Of a stretch of DNA of 64,000 bases, positions 24,908 through 35,045 are shown piece after piece; the first letter of the stretch is position 1; each line of letters begins with the position of its first letter. The stretch spans positions 1 to 64,000 of the forward strand of contig NZ_AKJM01000046.1 in assembly GCF_000282335.1 (NCBI RefSeq), given 5' to 3'. Origin of the DNA: Pseudomonas sp. GM48 (GTDB lineage Bacteria > Pseudomonadota > Gammaproteobacteria > Pseudomonadales > Pseudomonadaceae). The notes beneath the pieces are model-generated. The model was not told the origin of the DNA, made no database searches, and saw nothing but the letters and a program-made list of their open reading frames with translations. Made by a program: the position numbers and the translations under genes.

Positions 24908-25222
24908 ATGCAAAAGATTCGTCGTGACGACGAGATCATCGTGATCGCCGGCAAAGACAAAGGTAAGCGCGGTAAGGTGCTGAAGGTTCTTGCTGACAAC
25001 CGTCTGGTTGTTGGTGGTCTGAACCTGGTCAAGCGTCATACCAAGCCTAACCCGATGTCGGGCGTACAGGGCGGTATCGTCGAGAAAGAAGCGCCACTGC
25101 ACGCTTCCAACGTCGCCATCTTCAATGGCGAAACCAACAAGGCTGACCGCGTTGGTTTCAAAGTAGAAGACGGTAAGAAAATTCGTGTCTTCAAGTCGAC
25201 CCAAAAAGCGGTTGATGCTTGA
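24908..25222 (+). CDS. rplX: 50S ribosomal protein L24
   Basis: Assembly initiator near the tunnel exit. 104 residues with a KOW motif ([17 protein letters not shown]). Starts 11 bases after rplN behind AAGGAG. Confidence 0.97.
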   Translation: MQKIRRDDEIIVIAGKDKGKRGKVLKVLADNRLVVGGLNLVKRHTKPNPMSGVQGGIVEKEAPLHASNVAIFNGETNKADRVGFKVEDGKKIRVFKSTQKAVDA

Positions 25223-25242
25223 ACACTGCTAGGTAGAAGACC

Positions 25243-25782
25243 ATGGCACGACTAAAAGAGATTTACCGGAAGGAAATCGCTCCGAAACTTAAGGAAGAAC
25301 TTAAGCTTTCGAACGTGATGGAAGTTCCGCGCGTTACCAAAATCACCCTGAACATGGGTCTGGGCGAAGCGATCGGCGACAAAAAAGTCATCGAGCACGC
25401 TGTTGCTGACCTGGAAAAGATCACCGGCCAGAAAGTCGTTGTGACCTACGCTCGGAAATCCATCGCTGGCTTTAAAGTCCGTGAAGGTTGGCCGATCGGC
25501 GTCAAAGTGACCCTGCGCCGTGAGCGTATGTACGAGTTCCTGGATCGTCTGCTGTCGATCTCCCTGCCTCGGGTTCGCGACTTCCGCGGCCTGAATGCCA
25601 AGTCCTTCGATGGTCGTGGCAACTACAGCATGGGCGTGAAAGAGCAGATCATCTTCCCGGAAATCGACTACGACAAGATCGATGCTCTCCGCGGTCTGGA
25701 CATCACCCTGACCACCACTGCCAAGAACGATGATGAAGGCCGCGCTCTGCTGCGTGCGTTCAAATTCCCGTTCCGCAACTGA
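25243..25782 (+). CDS. rplE: 50S ribosomal protein L5
   Basis: Binds 5S rRNA and contacts S13 across the interface. 179 residues. Conserved blocks: [37 protein letters not shown] and [18 protein letters not shown]. Standard length. Confidence 0.97.
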   Translation: MARLKEIYRKEIAPKLKEELKLSNVMEVPRVTKITLNMGLGEAIGDKKVIEHAVADLEKITGQKVVVTYARKSIAGFKVREGWPIGVKVTLRRERMYEFLDRLLSISLPRVRDFRGLNAKSFDGRGNYSMGVKEQIIFPEIDYDKIDALRGLDITLTTTAKNDDEGRALLRAFKFPFRN

Positions 25783-25795
25783 TTGGAGTAGGACC

Positions 25796-26101
25796 ATGGC
25801 CAAGATGAGCATGAAAAACCGCGAGCTGAAGCGTCAGCTCACGGTTGCCAAGTACGCCAAGAAGCGTGCAGCACTGAAAGCTATCATCGTTGATCTGAAC
25901 GCAAGTCCAGAAGCGCGTTGGGAAGCTACAGTAGCTCTGCAGAAGCAGCCACGTGACGCAAGCGCTTCGCGCATGCGTAACCGCTGCCGCCTGACCGGTC
26001 GTCCACACGGCGTTTACCGCAAGTTCGGCCTCGGCCGTAACAAACTGCGTGAAGCTGCCATGCGTGGTGACGTACCGGGTCTGGTTAAAGCCAGCTGGTA
26101 A
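25796..26101 (+). CDS. rpsN: 30S ribosomal protein S14 (zinc-free form)
   Basis: Small-subunit head protein. 101 residues from ATG 25796 ([14 protein letters not shown]) with GGAG upstream. This is the long C-minus form: no paired CxxC zinc ligands, in contrast to the short zinc-binding S14. Last gene before the terminator/promoter break that precedes rpsH. Confidence 0.97.
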   Translation: MAKMSMKNRELKRQLTVAKYAKKRAALKAIIVDLNASPEARWEATVALQKQPRDASASRMRNRCRLTGRPHGVYRKFGLGRNKLREAAMRGDVPGLVKASW

Positions 26102-26164
26102 GTACTGTCAAAGTCTCGGTGTCCAGGATCGCAAGATCCTGACCACCGGTGGCCTTGAATCTGG

Positions 26165-26192
26165 ATCAAGCCCCTTTTGGGGCTTGATTCAT
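26165..26192 (+). terminator. Terminator-like hairpin between rpsN and rpsH
   Basis: Perfect 10-bp stem ATCAAGCCCC (26165-26174) / GGGGCTTGAT (26179-26188), TTTT loop, then TCATTTC. The trailing U tract is weak, so termination may be partial. Its 3' arm contains the -35 of the next promoter. Confidence 0.7.
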
Positions 26193-26212
26193 TTCTGGGG
26201 TGTGTCTAGAAT
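26184..26212 (+). promoter_or_regulatory. Internal spc promoter upstream of rpsH
   Basis: TTGATT (26184-26189), 17 bases, TAGAAT (26207-26212), then a GC-rich discriminator (acccggctcgcc). The spacer shares TCTGGGGYGT with the rpsJ promoter. It gives rpsH and all downstream spc genes their own start. Confidence 0.8.
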
Positions 26213-26268
26213 ACCCGGCTCGCCTGAGCCCGTGTTTTTCATGCCCGGAGATTCTCGGCGACACGTAA

Positions 26269-26290
26269 TAGCCGCAAGGCTAATTTTTTT
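26269..26290 (+). other. Attenuator-like hairpin in the rpsH leader
   Basis: TAGCC-GCAA-GGCTA (26269-26282) followed by ATTTTTTTG. A short stem with a GNRA loop and a seven-T run just upstream of the rpsH ribosome-binding site (TTAGGAG). The short stem makes it a weak terminator at best. Confidence 0.5.
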
Positions 26291-26310
26291 GTATTAGGAG
26301 CGTCTAGCCC

Positions 26311-26703
26311 ATGAGTATGCAGGACCCGTTAGCGGACATGCTAACTCGTATCCGTAATGCCCAGATGGCTGAAAAGTCCGTCGTAAGCATGCCATCTTCC
26401 ACGTTGAAGGTAGCTGTTGCCAAAGTCCTGAAGGACGAAGGTTACATTGCGGGTTATCAGATCAGCAGCGAAATCAAACCACTGCTGTCCATCGAGCTGA
26501 AGTACTTCGAAGGCCGTCCGGTTATCGAAGAAGTGAAGCGCGTTAGCCGTCCAGGCCTGCGTCAGTACAAGTCCGTCGATGATCTGCCAAAAGTTCGTGG
26601 CGGTCTCGGTGTGTCTATCGTCTCCACCAACAAGGGTGTGATGACTGATCGTGCTGCGCGCGCTGCCGGTGTCGGCGGCGAAGTTCTTTGCACTGTGTTC
26701 TAA
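26311..26703 (+). CDS. rpsH: 30S ribosomal protein S8
   Basis: Binds helix 21 of 16S rRNA, and in E. coli represses the spc operon from a site at the rplX-rplE border. 130 residues, starting [17 protein letters not shown] and ending GGEVLCTVF. Here it begins a transcript of its own (promoter at 26184-26212), so the classic S8 site upstream would not cover all genes equally. Confidence 0.97.
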   Translation: MSMQDPLADMLTRIRNAQMAEKSVVSMPSSTLKVAVAKVLKDEGYIAGYQISSEIKPLLSIELKYFEGRPVIEEVKRVSRPGLRQYKSVDDLPKVRGGLGVSIVSTNKGVMTDRAARAAGVGGEVLCTVF

Positions 26704-26715
26704 GGGGGGATAAGC

Positions 26716-27249
26716 ATGTCTCGCGTCGCTAAGAACCCCGTTAAGCTGCCAGCCGGTGTCGAAGTAAAATTCGCAGGCCAACAGCTTTCGGTGAAGGGTG
26801 CCAAGGGCACTCTCGAACTGAACATCCATTCGTCCGTTGAGATCGTTGAAGAAGCTGGTGAGCTGCGTTTTGCTGCTCGCAATGGCGATCAACAGACTCG
26901 CGCAATGGCTGGTACCACTCGTGCGTTGGTAAACAACATGGTCCAAGGCGTAAGCCAAGGCTTCGAGCGCAAGCTCCAGCTGGTCGGTGTTGGTTACAAA
27001 GCGCAAGCAAAAGGCACAGTGCTGAACCTGGCTCTTGGCTTCTCGCACCCAGTGGATTACGAACTGCCGGAAGGCATCACCGCTGAGACTCCTAGCCAGA
27101 CCGATATCCTGATCAAGGGCATCGACAAGCAGCTGGTAGGTCAAGTGGCCGCCGAGATCCGCGACTTCCGTCCACCAGAGCCGTACAAAGGCAAAGGTGT
27201 GCGCTACGCGGACGAAGTCGTCCGTCGTAAAGAAGCCAAGAAGAAGTAG
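26716..27249 (+). CDS. rplF: 50S ribosomal protein L6
   Basis: Stalk-base protein near the sarcin-ricin loop. 177 residues with the duplicated fold; the C-terminal signature is [15 protein letters not shown]. Starts 12 bases after rpsH behind GGGGG. Confidence 0.97.
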   Translation: MSRVAKNPVKLPAGVEVKFAGQQLSVKGAKGTLELNIHSSVEIVEEAGELRFAARNGDQQTRAMAGTTRALVNNMVQGVSQGFERKLQLVGVGYKAQAKGTVLNLALGFSHPVDYELPEGITAETPSQTDILIKGIDKQLVGQVAAEIRDFRPPEPYKGKGVRYADEVVRRKEAKKK

Positions 27250-27259
27250 GGCATAGCAA

Positions 27260-27610
27260 ATGACCGACAAAAAAGTTACTCGACTGCGTCGCGCTCGCAA
27301 AGCACGCCTGAAAATGCACGAACTCGAAGTCGTGCGTCTCTGCGTGTTCCGCTCTTCGCAGCACATCTACGCCCAGGTCATTTCGGCCGACGGCAACAAA
27401 GTCCTGGCAAGCGCCTCGACTTTGGATAAAGAACTGCGTGATGGTGCCACCGGCAACATCGACGCGGCCACTAAGGTTGGCCAGCTGGTCGCTACGCGTG
27501 CTAAGGCCGCTGGCGTCTCGCAGGTGGCTTTCGACCGCTCTGGCTTCAAGTACCACGGCCGCGTTAAAGCGCTGGCTGATGCTGCTCGTGAAGCTGGGCT
27601 GGAGTTCTAA
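27260..27610 (+). CDS. rplR: 50S ribosomal protein L18
   Basis: Binds 5S rRNA. 116 residues. Basic N-terminus ([14 protein letters not shown]), then [16 protein letters not shown] and the C-terminal [23 protein letters not shown]. Standard length. Confidence 0.97.
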   Translation: MTDKKVTRLRRARKARLKMHELEVVRLCVFRSSQHIYAQVISADGNKVLASASTLDKELRDGATGNIDAATKVGQLVATRAKAAGVSQVAFDRSGFKYHGRVKALADAAREAGLEF

Positions 27611-27613
27611 GTT

Positions 27614-28114
27614 ATGTCAAATAACGACCAAAAGCGCGACGAAGGCTACATCGAGAAGCTGGTTCAAGTTAACCGCGTAGCCAAAACCGTTAAAGGCGGC
27701 CGTATCTTCACTTTCACCGCGTTGACCGTGGTTGGTGATGGTAAGGGCCGTGTTGGCTTCGGCCGTGGCAAGTCGCGTGAAGTGCCTGCTGCGATCCAGA
27801 AGGCAATGGAAGCTGCTCGCCGCAACATGATCCAGGTTGATCTGAACGGCACCACCCTGCAGTACGCAATGAAGTCCGCTCACGGCGCTTCGAAGGTGTA
27901 CATGCAGCCTGCTTCTGAAGGTACCGGTATCATCGCTGGCGGCGCTATGCGTGCCGTTCTCGAAGTTGCTGGCGTTCAGAACGTTCTGGCCAAGTGCTAC
28001 GGCTCGACTAACCCGGTAAACGTGGTTCACGCCACTTTCAAGGGTTTGAAAGCAATGCAGTCTCCTGAATCCATTGCCGCCAAGCGTGGCAAAAGCGTCA
28101 AGGAGATCTTCTGA
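27614..28114 (+). CDS. rpsE: 30S ribosomal protein S5
   Basis: Involved in decoding accuracy and mRNA unwinding; spectinomycin contact loop. 166 residues. The double-stranded RNA-binding region has [20 protein letters not shown], wild type around the spectinomycin loop. 3 bases after rplR. Confidence 0.97.
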   Translation: MSNNDQKRDEGYIEKLVQVNRVAKTVKGGRIFTFTALTVVGDGKGRVGFGRGKSREVPAAIQKAMEAARRNMIQVDLNGTTLQYAMKSAHGASKVYMQPASEGTGIIAGGAMRAVLEVAGVQNVLAKCYGSTNPVNVVHATFKGLKAMQSPESIAAKRGKSVKEIF

Positions 28115-28116
28115 TC

Positions 28117-28293
28117 ATGGCTACCGTTAAAGTTACGCTGATCAAAAGCATGACCGGCCGCATCCCTAACCACAAACTGTGCGTTAAGGGTCTGGGTCTG
28201 CGTCGCATCGGTCACACTGTAGAAGTCCAGGATACTCCCGAGAATCGCGGGATGATCAGCAAGGCTTACTACATGCTGCGTGTCGAGGGTTAA
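28117..28293 (+). CDS. rpmD: 50S ribosomal protein L30
   Basis: Small gene of 58 codons read directly from the sequence: ATG at 28117, stop TAA at 28291-28293. The product begins [20 protein letters not shown] and contains [20 protein letters not shown], the L30 signature. Starts 2 bases after rpsE and ends 3 bases before rplO. Length and position are standard. Confidence 0.96.
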   Translation: MATVKVTLIKSMTGRIPNHKLCVKGLGLRRIGHTVEVQDTPENRGMISKAYYMLRVEG

Positions 28294-28296
28294 TCG

Positions 28297-28734
28297 ATGA
28301 AACTCAATGATCTGAGTCCAGCGCCGGGTTCCCGTCGCGAAAAGCATCGTCCGGGCCGTGGTATCGGTAGCGGTTTGGGTAAGACTGGTGGCCGTGGTCA
28401 CAAAGGTCAGACCTCTCGCTCCGGTGGCACCATTGCTCCAGGCTTTGAAGGCGGTCAACAGCCGCTGCATCGTCGCCTGCCGAAGTTCGGTTTCGTTTCC
28501 CTGAAGGCCATGGACCGCGCAGAAGTGCGTCTGTCCGAGCTGGCTAAAGTGGAAGGCGACATCGTCACCGTGCAGTCCCTGAAAGATGCCAACGTGATCA
28601 ACGTCAACGTACAGCGTGTGAAAATCATGCTGTCCGGTGAAGTGACTCGCGCTGTCACTATCGGCAAGGGAATCGGCGCCACCAAAGGTGCGCGTGCGGC
28701 TATCGAAGCAGCTGGCGGCAAGTTCGAGGAATAA
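28297..28734 (+). CDS. rplO: 50S ribosomal protein L15
   Basis: Late assembly protein extending into 23S rRNA. 145 residues. Gly/Arg-rich N-terminal extension ([20 protein letters not shown]) and [18 protein letters not shown]. The stop TAA is directly followed by the secY ATG, so secY initiation is coupled. Confidence 0.97.
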   Translation: MKLNDLSPAPGSRREKHRPGRGIGSGLGKTGGRGHKGQTSRSGGTIAPGFEGGQQPLHRRLPKFGFVSLKAMDRAEVRLSELAKVEGDIVTVQSLKDANVINVNVQRVKIMLSGEVTRAVTIGKGIGATKGARAAIEAAGGKFEE

Positions 28735-30063
28735 ATGGCTAAGCAAGGTGCTCTCTCTGCGCTCGGCAAAGGCGGTATGTCTGAACTCTGGGCTCGTCTG
28801 CGTTTTCTGTTCCTGGCGATTATCGTCTACCGAATAGGCGCACACATCCCGGTTCCAGGTATCAACCCGGACCGACTCGCGGACCTGTTTCGACAGAATG
28901 AGGGGACCATTCTTAGCTTGTTCAACATGTTTTCCGGCGGCGCGCTGGAGCGGATGAGCATCTTTGCACTGGGGATCATGCCGTACATCTCGGCATCGAT
29001 CATCATGCAACTGATGACCGCCGTCAGCCCGCAGCTGGAGCAGTTGAAGAAGGAAGGTGAAGCTGGCCGTCGCAAGATCAGCCAGTACACCCGCTACGGC
29101 ACTGTCGTCCTCGCTCTCGTTCAGGCCATTGGCATGTCCATTGGTCTGGCGGGGCAGGGCGTTGCGTTCACTGGTGACTTTGGCTTCCATTTCGTCGCGG
29201 TATCCACGTTTGTGGCTGGTGCGATGTTCATGATGTGGCTGGGTGAGCAGATTACTGAGCGTGGTGTTGGCAACGGTATCTCGATGTTGATTTTTTCGGG
29301 TATCGTCGCCGGTCTTCCGAGAGCGATCGGGCAGTCTTTCGAGTCTGCACGTCAGGGTGATATCAACATCTTCGCCCTGGTTGCCATCGGTTTGCTGGCA
29401 GTAGCGATTATCGGTTTCGTGGTGTTCATTGAGCGTGGTCAGCGTCGTATTGCTGTTCACTACGCCAAGCGTCAGCAGGGCCGCAAGGTCTTCGCTGCGC
29501 AGACCAGCCACTTGCCGCTGAAGGTGAACATGGCCGGTGTTATTCCGGCTATTTTCGCGAGCAGCATTTTGCTGTTCCCGGCTTCGTTGGGTGCCTGGTT
29601 CGGTCAGTCTGAAGGTATGGGCTGGTTGCAGGACATCTCGCAGTCGATCGCTCCTGGTCAGCCGTTGAATATTCTGCTGTTTAGTGCAGGGATTATTTTC
29701 TTCTGCTTCTTCTATACGGCGTTGATGTTCAATCCGAAAGACGTAGCGGAAAACCTGAAGAAGTCCGGTGCCTTTATTCCGGGCATCCGTCCAGGTGAGC
29801 AGTCTGCGCGCTACATTGATGGCGTTCTGACCCGCTTGACCATGTTCGGTGCTCTTTACATGACGGCCGTCTGCCTGTTGCCCCAGTTCCTGGTGGTTGC
29901 AGCCAACGTACCGTTCTACCTTGGCGGGACCTCGTTGCTGATCGTCGTCGTGGTTGTGATGGACTTCATGTCCCAAGTACAATCGCACCTCGTTTCGCAC
30001 CAGTACGAATCCCTGATGAAGAAAGCCAACCTGAAGGGTTACGGCAGCGGCATGCTGCGCTGA
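28735..30063 (+). CDS. secY: Protein translocase subunit SecY
   Basis: Channel subunit of the general secretory pathway in the inner membrane. 442 residues and ten hydrophobic helices. Recognisable: the periplasmic plug region after TM1 ([18 protein letters not shown]), [17 protein letters not shown] (TM4-TM5) and the cytoplasmic loop [23 protein letters not shown] with the Arg pair that contacts SecA and the ribosome. Embedded among ribosomal genes as in all gammaproteobacteria. Confidence 0.98.
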   Translation: MAKQGALSALGKGGMSELWARLRFLFLAIIVYRIGAHIPVPGINPDRLADLFRQNEGTILSLFNMFSGGALERMSIFALGIMPYISASIIMQLMTAVSPQLEQLKKEGEAGRRKISQYTRYGTVVLALVQAIGMSIGLAGQGVAFTGDFGFHFVAVSTFVAGAMFMMWLGEQITERGVGNGISMLIFSGIVAGLPRAIGQSFESARQGDINIFALVAIGLLAVAIIGFVVFIERGQRRIAVHYAKRQQGRKVFAAQTSHLPLKVNMAGVIPAIFASSILLFPASLGAWFGQSEGMGWLQDISQSIAPGQPLNILLFSAGIIFFCFFYTALMFNPKDVAENLKKSGAFIPGIRPGEQSARYIDGVLTRLTMFGALYMTAVCLLPQFLVVAANVPFYLGGTSLLIVVVVVMDFMSQVQSHLVSHQYESLMKKANLKGYGSGMLR

Positions 30064-30087
30064 CCCATAAGGTTCGAGGAGTTGGTG

Positions 30088-30204
30088 ATGAAAGTTCGTG
30101 CATCGGTGAAAAAGCTGTGCCGTAACTGCAAGATTATTCGCCGCGAAGGTGTTGTTCGAGTAATTTGCAGCGCGGAACCGCGTCACAAACAGCGCCAAGG
30201 CTGA
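30088..30204 (+). CDS. rpmJ: 50S ribosomal protein L36 (zinc-binding form)
   Basis: 38-codon gene read directly: ATG 30088, TGA 30202-30204. Sequence [20 protein letters not shown]... ending [10 protein letters not shown]11, C14, C27 and a His at 32-33 form the C-plus zinc ribbon. A zinc-free paralogue, if the genome has one, would normally be Zur-controlled elsewhere. GAGGAG ribosome-binding site. Confidence 0.96.
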
Positions 30205-30222
30205 GTGTGATTGTGCTTCAAG

Positions 30223-30256
30223 CCCGGCAGCTAGTGCGCTGCCGGGTTGATTATTT
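30223..30256 (+). terminator. Terminator-like hairpin between spc and alpha operons
   Basis: Stem CCCGGCAGC (30223-30231) / GCTGCCGGG (30238-30246) with a 6-base loop, then TTGATTATTTG. The U tract is interrupted; the first TTGATT after the stem doubles as a -35. Confidence 0.7.
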
Positions 30257-30275
30257 GTTATTACAGCGATATTAT
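30247..30275 (+). promoter_or_regulatory. alpha operon promoter
   Basis: TTGATT (30247-30252), 17 bases, TATTAT (30270-30275), GC-rich discriminator ctcgcgccc. The -35 directly abuts the preceding hairpin. Leader of about 55 bases to rpsM, where S4 feedback acts in E. coli. Confidence 0.82.
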
Positions 30276-30334
30276 CTCGCGCCCTATTTCTTGGCTTCCG
30301 GGGCGTAGGTAGCTGTCAATTGGAGTCCCACTGA

Positions 30335-30691
30335 ATGGCCCGTATTGCAGGCGTTAACATTCCAGATAACAAGCATACTGTTATCTCGCTGACCTACATC
30401 TATGGTGTTGGTCGCACTACTGCACAGAAAATTTGTGCAGAGACTGGGGTAAACCCAGCAGCAAAGATCAAAGATCTGAGCGACGAGCAGATTGAACAGC
30501 TGCGTGGCGAAGTGGCGAAGTTCACCACTGAAGGTGACCTGCGTCGCGAAATCAACATGAAAATCAAGCGCTTGATGGACCTCGGTTGCTATCGCGGTCT
30601 GCGTCATCGTCGCGGTCTTCCAGTGCGCGGTCAGCGTACCAAGACCAACGCGCGTACCCGTAAAGGTCCGCGTAAGCCGATCCGCAAGTAA
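30335..30691 (+). CDS. rpsM: 30S ribosomal protein S13
   Basis: Head protein forming the B1 bridges with L5; its tail touches P-site tRNA. 118 residues: [25 protein letters not shown], then [20 protein letters not shown] and a basic tail. First gene of the alpha operon. Confidence 0.98.
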   Translation: MARIAGVNIPDNKHTVISLTYIYGVGRTTAQKICAETGVNPAAKIKDLSDEQIEQLRGEVAKFTTEGDLRREINMKIKRLMDLGCYRGLRHRRGLPVRGQRTKTNARTRKGPRKPIRK

Positions 30692-30721
30692 TCGCCCCAG
30701 CGAATCGACAGGAATTTAATC

Positions 30722-31111
30722 ATGGCAAAACCTGCTGCTCGTCCTCGTAAAAAAGTTAAAAAGACAGTGGTTGATGGCATCGCCCACATCCATGCATCTT
30801 TTAACAACACCATCGTGACCATTACCGACCGTCAAGGTAACGCTCTTTCCTGGGCTACCTCCGGTGGTTCGGGTTTCCGCGGTTCCCGCAAGTCCACCCC
30901 GTTTGCTGCTCAAGTAGCTGCTGAACGTGCTGGTCAAGCTGCGCTGGAATACGGCCTGAAAAACCTCGACGTAAACGTCAAAGGTCCAGGTCCAGGTCGT
31001 GAATCCGCAGTCCGCGCTTTGAACGGCTGTGGCTACAAGATCGCCAGCATCACCGACGTGACGCCAATCCCGCACAACGGGTGCCGTCCGCCGAAGAAGC
31101 GCCGCGTGTAA
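30722..31111 (+). CDS. rpsK: 30S ribosomal protein S11
   Basis: Platform protein near the mRNA exit. 129 residues, with [19 protein letters not shown] and the C-terminal [18 protein letters not shown], which carries the Asn-Gly pair prone to isoaspartate formation in E. coli. Confidence 0.98.
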   Translation: MAKPAARPRKKVKKTVVDGIAHIHASFNNTIVTITDRQGNALSWATSGGSGFRGSRKSTPFAAQVAAERAGQAALEYGLKNLDVNVKGPGPGRESAVRALNGCGYKIASITDVTPIPHNGCRPPKKRRV

Positions 31112-31129
31112 TCCAGGAGATTGTAAAGA

Positions 31130-31750
31130 ATGGCTCGTTACATTGGTCCAAAATGCAAACTCGCTCGTCGCGAAGGCACCGATCTCTTCCTGAAGAGCGG
31201 CGTGCGCGCGATCGAATCGAAGTGCAACATTGAAGCAGCACCTGGTATCCACGGCCAACGCCGCGGTCGCCAGTCCGACTACGGCACCCAACTGCGTGAA
31301 AAGCAGAAGGTCCGTCGTATCTACGGCGTTCTCGAGCGTCAGTTCAGCGGCTACTACAAAGAAGCTGCTGGCAAGAAAGGTGCAACTGGCGAAAACCTGC
31401 TGCAACTGCTCGAATGCCGTCTGGACAACGTTGTATACCGTATGGGCTTTGGTTCGACTCGTGCCGAATCCCGTCAGCTGGTATCGCACAAGTCGATCAG
31501 CGTAAACGGTCAGACCGTTAACGTTCCGTCCTACCAGGTTCGTGCTGGTGACGTGGTTGCTGTTCGCGAGAAAGCAAAAAATCAACTTCGCATTGTCCAA
31601 GCTCTCGATCTGTGTGCCCAACGTGGCCGCGTAGAATGGGTAGAAGTAGACACTGAGAAGAAGTCGGGCGTTTTCAAGAACGTTCCAGCTCGCAGTGATC
31701 TGTCCGCCGACATCAACGAAAGCCTGATTGTCGAGCTCTACTCCAAGTAA
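31130..31750 (+). CDS. rpsD: 30S ribosomal protein S4
   Basis: Nucleates 16S 5'-domain assembly, and in E. coli is the alpha-operon repressor and an antitermination factor. 206 residues. N-terminal region without a full zinc cluster (only C9 and C32, the C-minus type), S4 RNA-binding domain from about residue 96 ([21 protein letters not shown]). Confidence 0.98.
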   Translation: MARYIGPKCKLARREGTDLFLKSGVRAIESKCNIEAAPGIHGQRRGRQSDYGTQLREKQKVRRIYGVLERQFSGYYKEAAGKKGATGENLLQLLECRLDNVVYRMGFGSTRAESRQLVSHKSISVNGQTVNVPSYQVRAGDVVAVREKAKNQLRIVQALDLCAQRGRVEWVEVDTEKKSGVFKNVPARSDLSADINESLIVELYSK

Positions 31751-31772
31751 GGGCTAGAAAATAGGTGCATCC

Positions 31773-32774
31773 ATGCAGATTTCGGTAAATGAGTTCCTGA
31801 CACCCCGCCACATTGATGTGCAGGTTGTCAGTCCAACCCGCGCCAAGATCACTCTCGAGCCTCTCGAGCGTGGTTTCGGCCATACCCTGGGCAACGCGCT
31901 GCGCCGCATCCTGTTGTCCTCAATGCCCGGCTGTGCAGTAGTCGAGGCCGAGATTGACGGTGTGCTCCACGAGTACAGCGCCATCGAAGGTGTACAGGAA
32001 GACGTAATTGAAATCCTGTTGAACCTTAAAGGTCTGGCTATCAAGCTGCACGGTCGTGACGAAGTTACGCTGACCTTGTCGAAGAAGGGTTCGGGGGTGG
32101 TTACCGCTGCCGATATTCAGCTGGATCATGATGTCGAGATCGTTAATCCCGATCACGTAATCGCTAACCTGGCGTCTAACGGCGCCCTGAACATGAAGCT
32201 CGTAGTAGCTCGTGGTCGTGGTTATGAACCGGCAGACTCGCGTCAGAGCGATGAAGACGAAAGCCGCAGCATCGGTCGCTTGCAGCTTGACTCTTCGTTC
32301 AGCCCGGTTCGCCGTATCGCATACGTGGTGGAAAACGCCCGTGTCGAGCAGCGTACTAACCTGGACAAGCTGGTTATTGATCTGGAAACCAACGGTACTC
32401 TGGATCCTGAAGAGGCTATCCGCCGCGCTGCAACCATTCTGCAACAGCAGTTGGCTGCGTTCGTCGACCTCAAAGGTGACAGTGAGCCAGTGGTTGTCGA
32501 GCAGGAAGACGAGATCGATCCGATCCTGCTTCGCCCGGTTGACGATCTGGAACTGACTGTACGTTCGGCTAACTGCCTTAAGGCGGAAAACATTTACTAC
32601 ATCGGTGACCTGATCCAGCGTACCGAAGTGGAACTGTTGAAGACTCCGAACCTGGGCAAGAAATCCTTGACTGAAATCAAGGACGTTCTGGCCTCCCGCG
32701 GTCTGTCCCTCGGCATGCGCCTCGACAACTGGCCGCCTGCAAGTCTTAAGAAGGACGACAAGGCGACTGCCTGA
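31773..32774 (+). CDS. rpoA: DNA-directed RNA polymerase subunit alpha
   Basis: Dimerises to scaffold beta and beta prime; the C-terminal domain binds UP elements and activators. 333 residues: alpha-NTD with [21 protein letters not shown], a linker near 235-250, and alpha-CTD with [18 protein letters not shown] and [21 protein letters not shown] (helix-hairpin-helix DNA contacts). Standard length. Confidence 0.99.
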   Translation: MQISVNEFLTPRHIDVQVVSPTRAKITLEPLERGFGHTLGNALRRILLSSMPGCAVVEAEIDGVLHEYSAIEGVQEDVIEILLNLKGLAIKLHGRDEVTLTLSKKGSGVVTAADIQLDHDVEIVNPDHVIANLASNGALNMKLVVARGRGYEPADSRQSDEDESRSIGRLQLDSSFSPVRRIAYVVENARVEQRTNLDKLVIDLETNGTLDPEEAIRRAATILQQQLAAFVDLKGDSEPVVVEQEDEIDPILLRPVDDLELTVRSANCLKAENIYYIGDLIQRTEVELLKTPNLGKKSLTEIKDVLASRGLSLGMRLDNWPPASLKKDDKATA

Positions 32775-32816
32775 TCGTCGTAATCACCGAACGTAGTGTT
32801 TGGTAAGGAATGAACC

Positions 32817-33203
32817 ATGCGTCATCGTAAAAGTGGTCGTCACCTGAGCCGCACCAGCTCGCACCGCAAGGCCATGTTCCAAAACATGGCGGTGTCGCTG
32901 TTCGAGCACGAGCTGATCAAAACGACTCTGCCAAAAGCCAAAGAACTGCGCCGCGTTGCCGAGCCGCTGATCACTCTGGCCAAGACAGACAGCGTTGCTA
33001 ACCGTCGTCTGGCTTTCGACCGTACTCGTTCGAAAGCTATCGTTGGTAAGCTCTTCAACGATCTGGGCAAGCGTTACGCTACCCGTGAGGGTGGCTACCT
33101 GCGCATCCTCAAGTGCGGTTTCCGCGCTGGCGACAACGCGCCTATGGCGTACGTCGAGTTGGTTGATCGTGCTACTGCCGGCGAAGCTGTATCCGCCGAG
33201 TAA
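32817..33203 (+). CDS. rplQ: 50S ribosomal protein L17
   Basis: Tunnel-exit region protein. 128 residues, starting [20 protein letters not shown]. The C-terminal tail (about 110-128) is longer and more acidic than the minimal form. Last gene of the alpha operon, closed by a strong terminator. Confidence 0.97.
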   Translation: MRHRKSGRHLSRTSSHRKAMFQNMAVSLFEHELIKTTLPKAKELRRVAEPLITLAKTDSVANRRLAFDRTRSKAIVGKLFNDLGKRYATREGGYLRILKCGFRAGDNAPMAYVELVDRATAGEAVSAE

Positions 33204-33224
33204 GACGTCAGTCTGAAACAAAGA

Positions 33225-33248
33225 ACCGGGCCTAGTGCCCGGTTTTTT
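33225..33248 (+). terminator. alpha operon terminator
   Basis: ACCGGGC (33225-33231) / GCCCGGT (33237-33243), loop CTAGT, then TTTTTTG. The 193 bases from here to katA hold no gene and presumably the katA promoter. Confidence 0.92.
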
Positions 33249-33441
33249 GTGCCTGTAAGAAATGTACCTTCGTATAATCCTTGAATCCTTCCCGTTGTCA
33301 TATTATCGGTTGGGGGCTGATCATTAGTAATTTTCTATCGATGCCTGCAAGTTAATGAATTTGTAGGTGTAACATTGATGATCAATACTCCTTCTCAGCC
33401 GATAGCCGGCAGTTCAAGACCGACAGAGGAAGGAAGATCGC

Positions 33442-34896
33442 ATGAGCCAAAACAAAACGCTTACCACCGCCAGTGGCGCTCCTGTTGCCGATAACCAGAA
33501 TTCCCGTTCCGCCGGCCCTCGTGGCCCGCTGCTGCTCGACGACTTTCACCTGATCGAGAAGCTTGCCCACTTCAACCGTGAAAACATCCCTGAGCGCCGC
33601 GTGCACGCCAAAGGCTCGGGTGCCTACGGTACGTTCACCGTGACACGCGATATCACTCAATACACCAGCGCGAAGTTGTTTGATGCAGTCGGCAAGCAAA
33701 CTCCAACGTTCCTACGGTTTTCCACTGTGGGTGGTGAGCGCGGTTCGGCCGACACCGAACGTGATCCACGCGGATTTGCCTTGAAGTTCTACACCGAGGA
33801 AGGCAACTGGGACATCGTCGGTAACAACACGCCAGTGTTCTTCATTCGTGACCCACTGAAGTTTCCGGACTTTATTCACACCCAGAAGCGCTTGCCGCAA
33901 AGCAATCTGAAGAGTGCTCAGATGATGTGGGACTTCTGGTCGCATTCGCCTGAGGCGTTGCACCAAGTCACCATCCTGTTCTCCGACCGGGGTATCCCTG
34001 ACGGATACCGCCACATGCACGGCTTCGGCAGCCACACTTACAGCCTCATCAACGCTCAAGGCGAGCGTCACTGGGTGAAGTGGCACTACAAGACCAAACA
34101 GGGGATCAAGAACCTTGCTCCTGCCGAGGCTGCGCGCCTGGCGGGTACAGATCCGGATTACGCCCAGCGCGATTTGTTTAATGCCATCGAGCAGGGTGAT
34201 TTCCCGAAATGGCGCGTGTGCATTCAGCTCATGAGCGAAGCTCAGGCGGCAGCACACTACGAGAACCCGTTTGATGTGACCAAAACCTGGTCGCAGAAAG
34301 AGTTTCCATTAATTGAAGTCGGAGAGCTGGAGCTCAATCGCAATCCGCAGAACTACTTCGCGGAAGTCGAGCAAGCGGCGTTTGGCCCCAGCAATATGGT
34401 GCCAGGCGTTGGTCTCTCGCCGGATCGTATGCTACAAGGCCGGGTATTCGCTTATGCGGACGCTCACCGCTACCGTGTCGGCACCAATCACCAACAGTTG
34501 CCGGTCAACGCTGCGCGGAGTCCGGTGAACACTTACCAGCGCGATGGCTCGATGGCTTTTGGCAGCAATGGCGGTGCGGCACCGAACTATGAGCCGAACA
34601 GCTACGTCGAGTCGCCGAAGCAGGCGCCTCGTTACGCAGAGCCGGCGTTGGCCCTCAGTGGTGCTGCCGATCGTTACGACCACCGTGAAGATACGGATTA
34701 CTACAGTCACGCCGGCGCGTTGTTCCGCTTGATGACTGAGGAGCAGAAATCACTGCTGGTCAGCAACATCGCCAGTGCGATGGCGGGTGTGTCGAGTGAT
34801 GTGGTTGACCGCCAGTTGCAGCATTTCTACAAGGCTGACCCGGCGTATGGAGAAGCAATCGCAAAGCTGCTCAACGTACAGCTTAACGAAGTCTAA
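33442..34896 (+). CDS. katA: Monofunctional haem catalase KatA
   Basis: Converts hydrogen peroxide to water and oxygen in the cytoplasm or periplasm. 484 residues, small-subunit clade 3 type. Distal His is H55 ([11 protein letters not shown]), catalytic Asn N128 ([13 protein letters not shown]), and the proximal haem Tyr lies in [14 protein letters not shown] near residue 338. The order rplQ-katA-bfr-uvrA matches P. aeruginosa, where katA is the main catalase. One OxyR-like 15-base motif (TTAGTAATTTTCTAT) lies in the upstream region, but no second half is convincing. Confidence 0.96.
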   Translation: MSQNKTLTTASGAPVADNQNSRSAGPRGPLLLDDFHLIEKLAHFNRENIPERRVHAKGSGAYGTFTVTRDITQYTSAKLFDAVGKQTPTFLRFSTVGGERGSADTERDPRGFALKFYTEEGNWDIVGNNTPVFFIRDPLKFPDFIHTQKRLPQSNLKSAQMMWDFWSHSPEALHQVTILFSDRGIPDGYRHMHGFGSHTYSLINAQGERHWVKWHYKTKQGIKNLAPAEAARLAGTDPDYAQRDLFNAIEQGDFPKWRVCIQLMSEAQAAAHYENPFDVTKTWSQKEFPLIEVGELELNRNPQNYFAEVEQAAFGPSNMVPGVGLSPDRMLQGRVFAYADAHRYRVGTNHQQLPVNAARSPVNTYQRDGSMAFGSNGGAAPNYEPNSYVESPKQAPRYAEPALALSGAADRYDHREDTDYYSHAGALFRLMTEEQKSLLVSNIASAMAGVSSDVVDRQLQHFYKADPAYGEAIAKLLNVQLNEV

Positions 34897-34908
34897 ATGA
34901 GAAGCAGA

Positions 34909-34933
34909 ACCGCCCTTGTTTGGGCGGTTTTTT
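34909..34933 (+). terminator. katA terminator
   Basis: ACCGCCC (34909-34915) / GGGCGGT (34922-34928), TTGTTT loop, then TTTTTT. Separates katA from the ferritin gene, which must use its own promoter in the remaining 112 bases. Confidence 0.92.
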
Positions 34934-35045
34934 GCGTTATTTAAGCTGTTTTTCTCAGAATATCTTCGCTTTTATTGCGTCTGGCGAGTGACGATAGGGA
35001 CATGTTGGTTCAAACTACAACTTTCAAGCAGGGAGATGTAGGGCG

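Noticed and set aside
33330..33345. OxyR site upstream of katA
   Set aside because: One 15-base motif (TTAGTAATTTTCTAT) matches a half-site well, but neither neighbouring position 7 bases away matches, and OxyR needs paired motifs.
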